Positions 22,861 to 32,671 of a stretch of 57,278 bases of DNA are shown one piece after another. Below the pieces are notes generated by a model. It ran no database searches, was not told the origin of the DNA, and worked only from the letters and a program-made list of their open reading frames with translations. Numbering within the stretch: position 1 is the stretch's first letter; every line of letters begins with the position of its first letter. The translations under genes and the position numbers were made by a program. The stretch is taken from contig CAMPGR010000008.1 in NCBI GenBank assembly GCA_946885605.1, positions 1 through 57,278 on the forward strand, given 5' to 3'. This DNA is from an uncultured Pseudomonadota bacterium. GTDB lineage: Bacteria; Pseudomonadota; Gammaproteobacteria; Burkholderiales; SG8-41.

Positions 22861-24228
22861 ATGAATCTCCTCATCACGCTCGCCGCGTTCGTTGTCGCGC
22901 TCGGTCTGCTGATCGTCGTTCACGAGTTCGGGCACTATCTCGTGGCGCGCCTCTGCAACGTGAAAGTCCTGCGCTTCTCCGTGGGCTTCGGCCCGCCGCT
23001 CTGGCGCCGGAGTTTCGGTCGCGATGCGACAGAGTGGGTGATCGCCGCTTTCCCGCTGGGCGGCTACGTAAAAATGGTCGATGAGCGTGAAGGGCGGGTG
23101 CATCCGGAGGACCTTCCGCGCGCCTTCAATCGCCAGTCGGTCTACAAGCGCTTCGCGATCGTCCTCGCGGGGCCGACGGCCAACTTCCTGCTGGCGATAC
23201 TTTTCTACTGGATCCTGTTCCTGCATGGCGTGCCTGGCCTCAAGCCGGTGCTCGGCCCGATTGAGCCCAATACGCCGGCCGCGAAAGCGGGCTTCACCCC
23301 CGGCGAGACCATCGTGAAGATCGGCGACGAGCCGGTTGAGACTTGGCAGGATGCGCGCTGGGTGCTGCTCCAGCACGCCGTGCGCAAGGACCGGGTGCGC
23401 GTGGAAGTGCGCAACGAGAAAGGCGAGATCGCGTGGCGGGAGCTCGACTTGTCGGGCCTCAGCGCCGAACAGCTCGACGGTGACTTCATGCGCGCCGCCG
23501 GATTCAGCTACTACCGTCCCCCGATCAAGCCGGTGATCGGAGAGGTCGTCGCCGGTGGCCCCGCCGATCGCGCGGGACTGAAACCCGGAGACGAGATTGT
23601 CGCTATCAACGGCAAGCCCATCAAACGATGGGATGAGGTGGTCGAGCTCGTCCGCGCGCATCCGGGCAAGACGCTCAACGTCGAAGTCAAGCGCGATGGC
23701 AAAGTGCTGCCACCTGTTGCAGTGACGCCGAGCACGGTGCAGGAAGGCGGGCGGGACGTCGGCAAGATCGGCGCTGCGCCGCTCATCGATCGCAGCATGA
23801 TGTCCGGGCTCACGACCGTCGTGCGCTATGGTCCGGTGGAGAGCCTCGCGCGCGCGTTCGACAAGACCTGGGATACGTCTGTCTTCACCCTGAAGATGCT
23901 CGGCAAGATGATCGTGGGCGAAGTTTCTCTGAGGAACCTGAGCGGCCCGATCACGATCGCCGATTACGCGGGACAGACCGCTCAGAGCGGATGGGTTGCG
24001 TATCTGCTTTTTCTTGCGCTGATCAGCATCAGCCTTGGCGTGCTGAATCTGCTGCCGATACCGTTATTGGACGGCGGACATTTGATGTATTATATCGTCG
24101 AAATTTTGAAAGGCAGTCCGGTATCGGAGCGGGCCATGGAGATCGGACAGCAGGTCGGCGTGGCGTTGCTGTTCACTTTGATGGCTTTCGCACTTTATAA
24201 CGATATAAACCGGCTCATTAGCGGCTAA
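22861..24228 (+). CDS. rseP: Site-2 intramembrane protease RseP
   Basis: Zinc metalloprotease of the inner membrane that cuts RseA within the membrane after DegS, releasing sigma-E (455 residues). The zinc motif is HEFGH (residues 21-25) in the first membrane segment. The third ligand Asp is in LLPIPLLDGGHL near the C-terminus. Two tandem PDZ domains lie between about 110 and 310 (PNTPAAKAGFTPGE and GGPADRAGLKPGDE). Its likely substrate is encoded about 26 kb away as rseA. The gene lies directly upstream of bamA. Confidence 0.96.
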   Translation: MNLLITLAAFVVALGLLIVVHEFGHYLVARLCNVKVLRFSVGFGPPLWRRSFGRDATEWVIAAFPLGGYVKMVDEREGRVHPEDLPRAFNRQSVYKRFAIVLAGPTANFLLAILFYWILFLHGVPGLKPVLGPIEPNTPAAKAGFTPGETIVKIGDEPVETWQDARWVLLQHAVRKDRVRVEVRNEKGEIAWRELDLSGLSAEQLDGDFMRAAGFSYYRPPIKPVIGEVVAGGPADRAGLKPGDEIVAINGKPIKRWDEVVELVRAHPGKTLNVEVKRDGKVLPPVAVTPSTVQEGGRDVGKIGAAPLIDRSMMSGLTTVVRYGPVESLARAFDKTWDTSVFTLKMLGKMIVGEVSLRNLSGPITIADYAGQTAQSGWVAYLLFLALISISLGVLNLLPIPLLDGGHLMYYIVEILKGSPVSERAMEIGQQVGVALLFTLMAFALYNDINRLISG

Positions 24229-24234
24229 TAATTG

Positions 24235-26502
24235 ATGGTGTTTCCCCGACTCGTCGCATTGCTGCTGGCGCTTGGCGCAGTGCAAGCCCAGGCAATCGAA
24301 CCCTTCACCATCAAGGATATCCGAGTCGAGGGCATACAAAGAACCGAAGCCGGCACGGTCTTCAGCTATCTGCCGGTGAAGGTCGGCGACGTCATGACGG
24401 ACGAGAAGGCGTCGCAAGCGATACGCGCGCTCTTCGCGACCGGCTTCTTCCGGGATGTCACGCTCGAAGTCGATAACGGCGTGCTCGTCGTCGTGGTGCA
24501 GGAACGCCCCTCCGTCGCGCAGATCGATTTCGCGGGCATGCGTGAATTCAACAAGGATCAGTTGCTGAAGGGCCTGCGCCAGGTCGGTCTTGCCGAGGGC
24601 CGCATCTTCGACCGCGGCCTTCTCGATCGTGCGGAGCAGGAGCTCAAGCGCCAGTACCTGAGCCGCGGCATGTATGCGGTGAACATCAACACCACGGTCA
24701 CTCCGCTCGAGCGCAACCGCGTGGCCATCAACTTCAACGTCGAGGAAGGCGAGATCGCGAAGATCCGCCAGATCAGCATCATCGGCGCGAAGGCGTTCAG
24801 CGAAAAGGAGCTGGTGGACCTTTTCGTGCTGCGCACGCCTGGATGGCTCACCTGGTTCAGCAAGCAGGACCAGTACTCGCGCCAGAAGCTCGCGGCCGAT
24901 CTCGAGACCCTGCGCTCGCATTATCTCGACCGCGGTCACCTCGAATTCAGCATAGATTCGACGCAGGTGTCCATCACGCCCGACAAGAAGGACATCTATA
25001 TTACCGTCAGCATCACCGAAGGGCCGAAGTACACGGTATCCGGGGTGAAGGTGGCCGGTGAAAAGCTGATCCCGGAAGAGGAGCTTCAGAAGCTGATCAA
25101 GGTCAAGCCCGGCGATACCTTCTCGCGCGCGCGCCTCACTGAATCGACCAAGGCGATCAGCGACCGCCTGGGGAACGATGGCTATGCGTTTGCCAACGTG
25201 AACGCGATACCCGAACGCGCCAAGGACAAGAACGAAGTCGCCTTCACGTTCTTCGTCGACCCAGGCCGCCGCGTGTACGTGCGCCGCATCAACATCGCGG
25301 GAAACAACCGCACGCGCGATGAAGTGATCCGCCGCGAAATGCGCCAGTTCGAGGGCGGCTGGTATTCCGCCGATAAAATCAATCTCTCGCGGCGGCGCAT
25401 CGACAAGCTCGGCTATTTCACCGAAGTGAACGTCGAGACGCCGCCAGTGCCGGCCACCACGGACCAGGTTGACGTCAACATTTCCGTGACCGAAAAGCCC
25501 ACGGGCGTGATCCTCGTCGGCGCCGGTTTCGGAAGCGGTGAGGGCGTGATCCTGTCCGGCTCGGTGTCGCAGCAGAACATCTTCGGCTCCGGCAAGCACG
25601 TGACTGCGCAGGTCGGAACGAGCAAGATCAACACCACTTACGCGCTTTCATACACCGATCCGTACTTCACGGTTGACGGAGTGAGCCAGGGCTTCGATCT
25701 GTACCTGCGTGAGGTGGACGCGGTGAACAGCGGGCTCGGCTTCTACCAGACAAAGACGCTCGGCGGGGCGGTTCGGCTCGGCGTGCCGATCTCCGAAATC
25801 GACACCATCAACTACGGGCTGGGCTACGAGCAGACGAAGATCACCATCTTTCCCGAGAGCCCGCTCTTCTACAAGGATTATGTTGCGACTTTCGGCAACG
25901 AAAATTCGACGGTGCTCGGCACGGTCGGCTGGACCCGGGATGGCCGCGACAGCCTGATCTACCCGACTTCCGGCACGCTGCACAAGGTGACCGGGGAGGT
26001 GGGGCTTCCCGGCGGCACGCTCAAGTACTACAAGGCCGCATACCAGTATCAGCGCTACTTCCCGCTGACGCAGACTTACACGCTTATGCTCAACGGGGAA
26101 GCGGGTTTCGGCGAAGGCTACGGCGGGAAACCGCTACCCTTCTTCCGCAACTTCTTCGCGGGCGGTGTAACGTCCGTGCGCGGCTTCAAGGCCTTTACCA
26201 TCGGTCCCAAGGATACGAACGGCGACCCGCGCGGCGGCAGCCGTAGGCTCGTCGGCAACGCTGAGTTATTATTCCCGTTCCCCGGCCTCGAGAAGGACCG
26301 GTCAGTGAGAATGAGCGCGTTCGTGGACGCCGGCATGGTGGCGGATACCTACGACGCGGGCGAATTCCGGTTTTCCACGGGACTCGGCGTTCTATGGGTG
26401 TCGCCGCTTGGTCCGCTCAAGGTCAGCGTCGCGCTTCCGCTCGCGTCCGAGCCGGGTGACCGCAAGCAGCCGTTCCAGTTCACGATCGGCGGCGTGTTTT
26501 AG
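24235..26502 (+). CDS. bamA: Outer membrane protein assembly factor BamA
   Basis: Central subunit of the BAM complex that inserts beta-barrel proteins in the outer membrane (755 residues from ATG 24235). A signal peptide ([20 protein letters not shown]) is followed by five POTRA domains, starting at [20 protein letters not shown], and a C-terminal 16-strand barrel from about residue 420. The lid-lock motif region VRGF (in [11 protein letters not shown]) is present and the last residue is Phe, the outer-membrane signature. A TTG at 24232 immediately precedes the ATG, so either could start. No strong ribosome-binding site is visible. Confidence 0.97.
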   Translation: MVFPRLVALLLALGAVQAQAIEPFTIKDIRVEGIQRTEAGTVFSYLPVKVGDVMTDEKASQAIRALFATGFFRDVTLEVDNGVLVVVVQERPSVAQIDFAGMREFNKDQLLKGLRQVGLAEGRIFDRGLLDRAEQELKRQYLSRGMYAVNINTTVTPLERNRVAINFNVEEGEIAKIRQISIIGAKAFSEKELVDLFVLRTPGWLTWFSKQDQYSRQKLAADLETLRSHYLDRGHLEFSIDSTQVSITPDKKDIYITVSITEGPKYTVSGVKVAGEKLIPEEELQKLIKVKPGDTFSRARLTESTKAISDRLGNDGYAFANVNAIPERAKDKNEVAFTFFVDPGRRVYVRRINIAGNNRTRDEVIRREMRQFEGGWYSADKINLSRRRIDKLGYFTEVNVETPPVPATTDQVDVNISVTEKPTGVILVGAGFGSGEGVILSGSVSQQNIFGSGKHVTAQVGTSKINTTYALSYTDPYFTVDGVSQGFDLYLREVDAVNSGLGFYQTKTLGGAVRLGVPISEIDTINYGLGYEQTKITIFPESPLFYKDYVATFGNENSTVLGTVGWTRDGRDSLIYPTSGTLHKVTGEVGLPGGTLKYYKAAYQYQRYFPLTQTYTLMLNGEAGFGEGYGGKPLPFFRNFFAGGVTSVRGFKAFTIGPKDTNGDPRGGSRRLVGNAELLFPFPGLEKDRSVRMSAFVDAGMVADTYDAGEFRFSTGLGVLWVSPLGPLKVSVALPLASEPGDRKQPFQFTIGGVF

Positions 26503-26558
26503 CAGAAGAGAAGGCGGCGGGGAAGCGACGCTGCCTGGATCATTGCAAGGAGGCAATT

Positions 26559-27062
26559 TTGAGGCACTGTCACTCGATTCTTGCTGCTATGGCGCTCGCG
26601 CTGGGCACTGCGGCGGTCGGGGCCGCGGAGCTCAAGATCGGGTTCATCGACGCAGAACGCGTCAATCGCGAATCGGCTCCGGCCGAGCGCGCGAGCAAAC
26701 AGCTCGAGAAGGAGTTTGCGCCGCGCGCGCAGGAACTGCAGCGCAGGGAAGCGCAGATCAAGGCGCTGCAGGCGCAACTCGAAAAAGAAGCCATGACGAT
26801 GAGTGAGAGCGACCGCCGCGCGAGGGAACAGGAGCTCGCGCGCATGAGCCTCGATTTTCAGCGCATGCAGCGCGAGTACCGGGAGGATCTGAACCTGCGC
26901 CGCAACCAGGAGCTCGCGGCGCTCTTCGAGCGCGCCAACCGTGTCATCAAGCAGATCGCGGAATCCGAAAAATTCGACCTGATTCTGCAGGAAGCGGTGT
27001 ACCGCAACCCGCGCATCGACATCACCGACAAAGTGCTGAAAGCGCTCGCTGAAGGCAAGTAG
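26559..27062 (+). CDS. skp: Periplasmic chaperone Skp (OmpH family)
   Basis: Holds unfolded outer-membrane proteins in the periplasm for delivery to BamA (167 residues). A signal peptide of about 22 residues ends near VGAAEL. KIGFIDAERVN starts the mature protein, and a long Glu/Arg/Gln-rich coiled coil forms the tentacles. Start is TTG 26559, chosen because a perfect AAGGAGG (26547-26553) lies 5 bp upstream and the signal peptide begins there. It sits directly after bamA and before lpxD, as in most proteobacteria. Confidence 0.93.
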   Translation: MRHCHSILAAMALALGTAAVGAAELKIGFIDAERVNRESAPAERASKQLEKEFAPRAQELQRREAQIKALQAQLEKEAMTMSESDRRAREQELARMSLDFQRMQREYREDLNLRRNQELAALFERANRVIKQIAESEKFDLILQEAVYRNPRIDITDKVLKALAEGK

Positions 27063-27140
27063 GCGGCCTCGAGCGCGCATGCGAGGCGCGCATCCGCACA
27101 TTGAATTCCCGGAGCGGGGCACGAAGTGCCCTGTCGGGTC

Positions 27141-28193
27141 ATGACCGTGAGCGAGCAACTATCCTACACGCTGCGAGAGATCGCCGAATGCTTCGGCGGT
27201 GAAGTCGTGGGCGACCGGGACACACGCGTGCACCAGGTGGCGGCCCTCGAGAATGCGTGCGCCGGCACGCTTGCGTTCCTCGCGCACCCGCGCTACCTGC
27301 CGCAGCTCGAAAAGACGGGTGCCTCAGCGGTGCTGATCGGCGCTTCCATGCGCGATGCGACGACGCTGCCCCGCATCGTATGCGAGGACCCGTATGCGTA
27401 CTTCGCGCGCGTGTCCACACTGTTCAACCCCCCTCGCGCACCGGAGGCCGGCGTACATCCGGCTGCCGTAGTGGACGCGAACGCCACCATTGCGGCGGAT
27501 GCGGAAGTGGGTGCGCTCGCCGTGGTGGGCAGCGGCGCCCATATCGGTTCGCGTTCGATCGTCGGCCCCGGTTGCATCGTCGGTGAGCGCGTGCGCATCG
27601 GCAACGACGTGCGTCTCCACGCCAATGTCACCCTGTACGAAGGGTGCGAGCTGGGCGACCGGGTCATCGTCCATTCCGGCGCGGTGATCGGTGCGGACGG
27701 GTTCGGGATCGCGATGGACGCCGGGCGCTGGGTCAAGATCCCGCAGATCGGGCGCGTCATCATCGGCTCCGATGTCGAAATCGGAGCCAACACCACCATC
27801 GACCGTGGCGCGATCGACGACACCGTCATCGAGGAGGGGGTCAAGCTCGACAACCAGATACAAGTCGCGCACAACGTGCATATCGGCGCGCATACCGCCA
27901 TCGCGGCCTGCACCGGCATCGCGGGCAGCACGAAGATCGGCCGTTACTGCCGGATCGGCGGCGCATCGGGCATCGCGGGACATATCACGATCGCGGACAA
28001 TGTCGAGATCTCCGCTTACACGGGGGTCACCAAATCGATAGACAAGCCCGGCGTGTACTCCGGACTCTATCCGTTCGAAACCAACCGGGACTGGCGCAGG
28101 AACGCGGTGCATCTGCGGCACCTCGCCGAACTCGCCGACCGGCTGCGCGCTCTGGAAAAGCGCTTCGCAGCCCTGGGAAGGAGCGAACCTTGA
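27141..28193 (+). CDS. lpxD: UDP-3-O-acylglucosamine N-acyltransferase LpxD
   Basis: Third step of lipid A synthesis: adds the N-linked 3-hydroxyacyl chain to UDP-3-O-acyl-GlcN (350 residues). The N-terminal uridine-binding domain ([16 protein letters not shown]) is followed by hexapeptide repeats of a left-handed beta-helix. The catalytic His lies in [15 protein letters not shown] 27141 gives a standard N-terminus; GTG 27126 is in frame but adds five untypical residues. It is coupled to fabZ through a TTGA overlap. Confidence 0.96.
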   Translation: MTVSEQLSYTLREIAECFGGEVVGDRDTRVHQVAALENACAGTLAFLAHPRYLPQLEKTGASAVLIGASMRDATTLPRIVCEDPYAYFARVSTLFNPPRAPEAGVHPAAVVDANATIAADAEVGALAVVGSGAHIGSRSIVGPGCIVGERVRIGNDVRLHANVTLYEGCELGDRVIVHSGAVIGADGFGIAMDAGRWVKIPQIGRVIIGSDVEIGANTTIDRGAIDDTVIEEGVKLDNQIQVAHNVHIGAHTAIAACTGIAGSTKIGRYCRIGGASGIAGHITIADNVEISAYTGVTKSIDKPGVYSGLYPFETNRDWRRNAVHLRHLAELADRLRALEKRFAALGRSEP

Positions 28194-28642
28194 ACAGCAT
28201 GGACATACACGAGGTCCTGCAATTCCTGCCGCACCGCTACCCGTTCCTGCTCGTGGACCGGGTGCTTGCCTGCGAGCCGGGAAAGAGCCTCGTGGCGATC
28301 AAGAACGTGACGATCAACGAGCCGTTCTTCGGCGGTCACTTTCCGCACCATCCCGTCATGCCGGGCGTGCTGATCCTGGAGGCGCTCGCACAGGCCGCCG
28401 CCATTCTCTCTTTCAAGACCATCAACGCTCGCGCCGACGACCAGTCGGTCTATTACTTCGTCGGCATCGACAAGGCGCGTTTCAAGAAGCCGGTGACGGC
28501 GGGCGATACGCTGCGGCTCGAAGTGACGCTGCAGCGTTACGTACGCGGCATATGGAAGTTCCGGGCCGAGGCGCGGGTCGACGACAAGGTCGTGACCGAG
28601 GCGGAACTCATGTGCACGGTGCGCTCGCTCAAGGACGCCTGA
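28190..28642 (+). CDS. fabZ: 3-hydroxyacyl-ACP dehydratase FabZ
   Basis: Dehydrates 3-hydroxyacyl-ACP in fatty acid elongation, competing with LpxA/LpxD for the same acyl-ACP pool (150 residues). The active site is His50 in [12 protein letters not shown] and Glu64 in LILEALAQ. I chose TTG 28190, which overlaps the lpxD stop: AAGGAG at 28178-28183 is 6 bp from this TTG but 15 bp from the alternative ATG 28199. Starting at the ATG would lose only MNS. Hot-dog fold length is normal. Confidence 0.95.
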   Translation: MNSMDIHEVLQFLPHRYPFLLVDRVLACEPGKSLVAIKNVTINEPFFGGHFPHHPVMPGVLILEALAQAAAILSFKTINARADDQSVYYFVGIDKARFKKPVTAGDTLRLEVTLQRYVRGIWKFRAEARVDDKVVTEAELMCTVRSLKDA

Positions 28643-28666
28643 TCGGCTTGCATTGCGCCTCGCCCA

Positions 28667-29440
28667 GTGAAAATACATCCCACCGCCATCATCGATCCCG
28701 GCGCCCGCCTGGCGCGTGATGTGGAGATTGGTCCCTATGCCGTGATCGGCGGCAACGTGGAAATCGGCGCCGGCTGCCGCATCGGTGCCCACACCGTCAT
28801 TTCGGGTCACACGCGCCTCGGCGAGAACAACCGCATATACCAGTTCGTGTCGCTCGGCGAGGCGCCGCAGGACAAGAAATACAACGGCGAGCCGACGCGG
28901 CTCGAAATCGGCAGCCACAACACCATACGCGAGTTCTGCACGCTCAACCGCGGCACGGCGCAGGATGTGGGCGTCACCCGGATTGGCGATCACAACTGGA
29001 TCATGGCTTACTCGCACGTCGCGCACGATTGCCATGTCGGAAGCCACACGGTTTTCGCGAACAACGCGCAACTCGCCGGCCACGTTCACGTGGGCGATTT
29101 CGCGATCCTCGGCGGGTTCACTTCGGTACACCAGTTCTGCAGCATCGGCGCGCATACGATTACAGGGCTCGGTTCGGTCGTCCTGCAGGACATTCCGCCC
29201 TATGTGAGGGCCGCGGGCAATTCCGCCAGGCCGTACGGCATCAATGCGGAAGGCCTCAGGCGACGGGGCTTCGCCGCCGAAACCATTGCCGCGCTCAAGC
29301 GCGCCTACCGCACGCTCTACCGCTCGGGGCTGGGTCTCGCGGAAGCGATCGGGCAGCTGGAGCGGCAGCGCGTGCACTGCCCCGAGATCGAGCCGCTGCT
29401 CCAATTCATCGCGGCCTCCTCGCGCGGCATCATCCGCTAG
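28667..29440 (+). CDS. lpxA: UDP-N-acetylglucosamine acyltransferase LpxA
   Basis: First enzyme of lipid A synthesis, O-acylating UDP-GlcNAc from 3-hydroxyacyl-ACP (257 residues). It begins with GTG 28667 (MKIHPTAIIDPGARLA). Hexapeptide repeats build the trimeric beta-helix. The catalytic His is in YSHVAHDCHVGSHT, and a C-terminal helical domain completes the protein. It is one base from the lpxB start, fitting one transcript for lpxD-fabZ-lpxA-lpxB. Confidence 0.97.
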   Translation: MKIHPTAIIDPGARLARDVEIGPYAVIGGNVEIGAGCRIGAHTVISGHTRLGENNRIYQFVSLGEAPQDKKYNGEPTRLEIGSHNTIREFCTLNRGTAQDVGVTRIGDHNWIMAYSHVAHDCHVGSHTVFANNAQLAGHVHVGDFAILGGFTSVHQFCSIGAHTITGLGSVVLQDIPPYVRAAGNSARPYGINAEGLRRRGFAAETIAALKRAYRTLYRSGLGLAEAIGQLERQRVHCPEIEPLLQFIAASSRGIIR

Positions 29441-29441
29441 C

Positions 29442-30593
29442 ATGTCGCCCGTCATCGGGATCGTCGCAGGGGAGGCTTCCGGCGATCTGCTCGGCGCGCA
29501 TCTCATCCAGGCGCTCAAGCCCCATCTTCCCCACGCGCGCTTCGTCGGCGTCGGGGGCCCGCGGATGCGCGCGACCGGCATGGACGCGCTGTTCCCCATG
29601 GAAAAGCTCGCGGTCAGAGGGTATGTCGAAGTGCTGCGTCATTTTCGCGAGATCCTCGGTATCCGGCGGCGGCTCGCGGCGCACTTCCTGCAACACCCGC
29701 CGGCGTGCTTCATCGGAATCGATGCGCCCGATTTCAACCTCGGGCTCGAGCGCCGGCTGAAGCAGGCCGGCATTCCAACCGTTCAGTATGTGAGCCCCCA
29801 GATCTGGGCGTGGCGCAGCGACCGGCTCGCCAAGATCGGGCGCGCGGTGGACAAGATGCTCACGGTCTTTCCCTTCGAAGCGCCGCTGTACGAGGCGGCG
29901 CGCATCCCGGTCGCCTACGTGGGACACCCTCTCGCCGACATGCTGGGCGATTTCCCTCGCCAGCAGGCGGCGCGCGAGCAGCTGCGGCTTCCGTACTCCG
30001 CGCGCATCGTCGCTTTGCTGCCGGGGAGCCGCGTGACCGAGCTCGAGCAGATGGCCGATCTCTTCGTGGCGACCGCGATGGAAATCGCGTCCGTCGACCG
30101 GGAAGTGCAGTTCCTTGCGCCCATGGTGAGCAGCGAGACGAGGGCGCTGTTCGAAGCGGCGCTTTACCGGCACGGCTCTCCTCCGCTCAATCTCGTCATG
30201 CTGTTCGGGCACGCACACGAGGCCATGGCGGCGGCGGATGTGGTTCTCGTCTCCTCCGGCACGGCAACGCTCGAAGCCGCGCTCCTCAAGCGGCCCATGG
30301 TGATCACCTACCGCATGCCGCGGCTTTCATGGTGGATCATGAAGCACGGCTTCAAGCAGCCCTATGTCGGGCTGCCCAACATCCTCTTGGGCGAATACGT
30401 CGTCCCCGAGTTCCTGCAGGAGGACGCGACCCCCGAGAATCTCGCGCAGGCGGTTCTCAATCTCATGTCCGATGCGGCGGTGCGCGCGCGCATCGAGGCG
30501 CGTTTCATCCGGTTGCTCGCGGAGTTGAAGCAGAACACCGCGCAGAAGGTCGCGCAGGCGCTGCTGCCCATGCTGAACGGCAGGCTCGCATGA
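29442..30593 (+). CDS. lpxB: Lipid A disaccharide synthase LpxB
   Basis: GT19 membrane-associated glycosyltransferase joining UDP-2,3-diacylglucosamine and lipid X into the lipid A disaccharide (383 residues from ATG 29442). The family marks are [16 protein letters not shown] at the N-terminus, [24 protein letters not shown] and the UDP-binding region with [13 protein letters not shown]. It follows lpxA by one base and overlaps rnhB by 4 bp. Confidence 0.97.
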   Translation: MSPVIGIVAGEASGDLLGAHLIQALKPHLPHARFVGVGGPRMRATGMDALFPMEKLAVRGYVEVLRHFREILGIRRRLAAHFLQHPPACFIGIDAPDFNLGLERRLKQAGIPTVQYVSPQIWAWRSDRLAKIGRAVDKMLTVFPFEAPLYEAARIPVAYVGHPLADMLGDFPRQQAAREQLRLPYSARIVALLPGSRVTELEQMADLFVATAMEIASVDREVQFLAPMVSSETRALFEAALYRHGSPPLNLVMLFGHAHEAMAAADVVLVSSGTATLEAALLKRPMVITYRMPRLSWWIMKHGFKQPYVGLPNILLGEYVVPEFLQEDATPENLAQAVLNLMSDAAVRARIEARFIRLLAELKQNTAQKVAQALLPMLNGRLA

Positions 30594-31183
30594 ATGGAAC
30601 GGCGGGCATGTGCGGTGTAGACGAGGCGGGAAGGGGGCCGCTCGCCGGTCCCGTGTACGCGGCGGCCGTGATCCTTCCCCGGGGCATCAGGATCTCGGGT
30701 CTTGCGGATTCGAAGACGCTCCCGGCCGAGAAGCGCGAGGCGCTTGCCGTCGAGATCAGGCGCCGCGCGGTCGCGTGGGCAGTGGCGAGCGCAAGCGTCG
30801 CCGAGATCGACGCACTGAACATCCTGCGCGCGAGCCTCCTTGCGATGCAGCGCGCGGTGCAGGCGCTCGGTGTGCCGCCGCGCCGGGCCGTCGTGGACGG
30901 GCTGCATTGCCCGGCATTGCCGTGCCCGGTGCGCGCCGTGGTGAAGGGCGACGCGAGCATCGCGGCCATCTCGGCGGCATCGATTCTCGCGAAAGTCGCG
31001 CGCGACGCCTTCATGCTGGAATTGCACCAGCGTTATCCGCAGTACGGATTCGACATGCACAAGGGCTACGCAACGGAATTCCACCTCGCGGCCTTGCGCG
31101 CCTACGGCGCGTGCGAGGTTCACCGCCGCACTTTTGCGCCGATCAGCGTGCTGGCGCACACGGGCAGCCTTTTTCCGGATTGA
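30590..31183 (+). CDS. rnhB: Ribonuclease HII
   Basis: Cleaves RNA in RNA-DNA hybrids and at single misincorporated ribonucleotides (197 residues). The acidic catalytic residues are in [15 protein letters not shown] (Asp-Glu), VVDGLHCP and the third motif [22 protein letters not shown]. Start ATG 30590 overlaps the lpxB stop (ATGA), and this start puts the DEAGRG motif at the usual distance from the N-terminus. In many betaproteobacteria the next gene is a trmH-type methyltransferase; here three other genes intervene. Confidence 0.96.
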   Translation: MNGTAGMCGVDEAGRGPLAGPVYAAAVILPRGIRISGLADSKTLPAEKREALAVEIRRRAVAWAVASASVAEIDALNILRASLLAMQRAVQALGVPPRRAVVDGLHCPALPCPVRAVVKGDASIAAISAASILAKVARDAFMLELHQRYPQYGFDMHKGYATEFHLAALRAYGACEVHRRTFAPISVLAHTGSLFPD

Positions 31184-31211
31184 GTACTGGCCACGAAGGA
31201 GGACGGGAACC

Positions 31212-31667
31212 ATGAGAGTGGCGCTCATGCTGCACCTCATCGGCGCAGTCGTGTGGATCGGCGGCATGTTCTTTGCGTATTTCGCCCTGCGGCCATCCGC
31301 CGCGCAGCTGCTGCAGCCACCCCAGCGGCTGCCCTTGTGGACGGCAACGCTCGGCCGATTCTTCCAGTGGGTGTGGCTGTCCGTCGTGTTGGTGCTGGGG
31401 AGCGGCTTCTACATGTTCGCCGTGATGGCCGATGCGGCGCGCATTCCGTTGTACGTGCACGTCATGCTGTACATCGGCGTGGTGATGACGCTCATCTTCG
31501 GTTACGCATTTTTCTCGCCCTTCGCGACGCTGAAGCGCGCCGTAGCGGTTCAGAACTGGGAGCAGGCGGCGGCCGCTCTCAACCAGATCCGGGTTGCGGT
31601 CGCCGTGAATCTCGCGCTCGGCCTGACCAATATCGCCGTCGCGACCGCGGGCGCGGGGCTCGGATAG
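31212..31667 (+). CDS. Small CopD-like four-helix membrane protein
   Basis: Predicted inner-membrane protein of 151 residues with four hydrophobic segments (about 3-23, 47-70, 82-103 and 128-148). MLHLIGAVVWIGGMFFAYFAL at the start resembles the first helix of CopD-domain proteins, where the His and WxGGMFF pattern is typical. The exact role in that family is unclear; copper or haem handling has been proposed for relatives. ATG 31212 has a perfect AAGGAGG upstream. Its last 89 bp overlap the convergent senB-like gene. No metal-binding Cys is present. Confidence 0.72.
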   Translation: MRVALMLHLIGAVVWIGGMFFAYFALRPSAAQLLQPPQRLPLWTATLGRFFQWVWLSVVLVLGSGFYMFAVMADAARIPLYVHVMLYIGVVMTLIFGYAFFSPFATLKRAVAVQNWEQAAAALNQIRVAVAVNLALGLTNIAVATAGAGLG

Positions 31668-32616
31668 TCCGGTTCAGGTCGTCCAGCAGCCGCTTGAGGC
31701 ACCGTGCTTCCCGTTGCGGCTGTACAAGAATGCGGCGGGCGACGCATTGCTTTTTGAGCTTCAGGTAAAAGCTCGAGTCGGACTCCGCGCGCTTCAGCAG
31801 GCGGGCGAGCGCCCTTTCGTTCTCCACGGGAAAGTAGCCGGCATAATCCGAGCCGAGCATGCCGACGTTTCCCGATATGCGCGAGGCCAGGACGGGCACG
31901 CCGGCCGCCAGCGCCTCGGAGACCACGTTCGCCCCGCCTTCCATGCGGGAGCTGATCACCATCACGCGGCTGCGCGCAAGCCGGCGGCGCGCCTCCGCGT
32001 GCGGCACTTCCCCCAGCCATCGGTAGCGCGGCTCGCGTGCCATCCACTCGCGCGCTTCGCGTGCCGTCTCGTCGCTCAACGCTTTGCCAAGGTGCACGAC
32101 GCGGATCGCGCTTTCTTCCGGGATGTATTGCAGCGACGCCGCGACGCGAAACGGATCCTTCTCCTGCCGCAGATGCCCGCTCACCAGAACTTCGAAACAA
32201 GACGTCAAGGCCTGCGTGCGCGCAGTACGGCGTGCCGACTGATAGATCACATGCGTCTTGCGACGCAGACCGGCGCGAAGCCTGTCCAGCGCTCTTTCCT
32301 GCAGCACCACGAGGCGGTCGGCGAGGCGCAGCGTTGCGCGCGCCGATGCATCGGTGGCGATGTCGCGATAGACGTCGGTGCCGGTGAGCGCGACAGCCAG
32401 CGGGCGTGCGGGATAAGCGAGCTTGAATCGCCGCGCGGAGTCGTGGCTGCGCCGTGCGTGAAGCGCGATCATGACGTCGGCGGGTACGCCACTCCACGTT
32501 TGCTCGATGACGACGCGATGGCCGAATCGACGAAGCAGGGTTGCCCAGCGCGCGGCAGTATGCCGATTACCGTGCCGGCTCCCCGCCGCCGCTGGCGTGA
32601 CGATGGCAATTTTCAC
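31579..32616 (-). CDS. senB: Selenosugar synthase-like glycosyltransferase (SenB / TIGR04348 family)
   Basis: GT-B fold glycosyltransferase of 345 residues that matches the TIGR04348 family, whose characterised member SenB makes a selenosugar from UDP-sugar and selenophosphate for selenoneine synthesis. Visible marks are MKIAIVTPAAAGSRHGNR at the N-terminus, ALTGTDVYRDI, the distinctive SGHLRQEKDPFR, and the nucleotide-sugar site EGGANVVSEALAAGVPVL with the E-x7-E spacing. It starts with GTG 32616, 55 bp from the divergent senA. The last 29 codons are Arg-rich, overlap the CopD-like gene and may be a non-conserved tail. The function is inferred from family and neighbour; sulfur instead of selenium chemistry is possible. 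Confidence 0.82.
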   Translation of the reverse strand: MKIAIVTPAAAGSRHGNRHTAARWATLLRRFGHRVVIEQTWSGVPADVMIALHARRSHDSARRFKLAYPARPLAVALTGTDVYRDIATDASARATLRLADRLVVLQERALDRLRAGLRRKTHVIYQSARRTARTQALTSCFEVLVSGHLRQEKDPFRVAASLQYIPEESAIRVVHLGKALSDETAREAREWMAREPRYRWLGEVPHAEARRRLARSRVMVISSRMEGGANVVSEALAAGVPVLASRISGNVGMLGSDYAGYFPVENERALARLLKRAESDSSFYLKLKKQCVARRILVQPQREARCLKRLLDDLNRTIRAPRPRSRRRYWSGRARDSRRPQPGSG

Positions 32617-32671
32617 GTGCCGCGGTCCACGATAAACTCCCGCGCACTATATAACATAAGTGCCGAACGCG

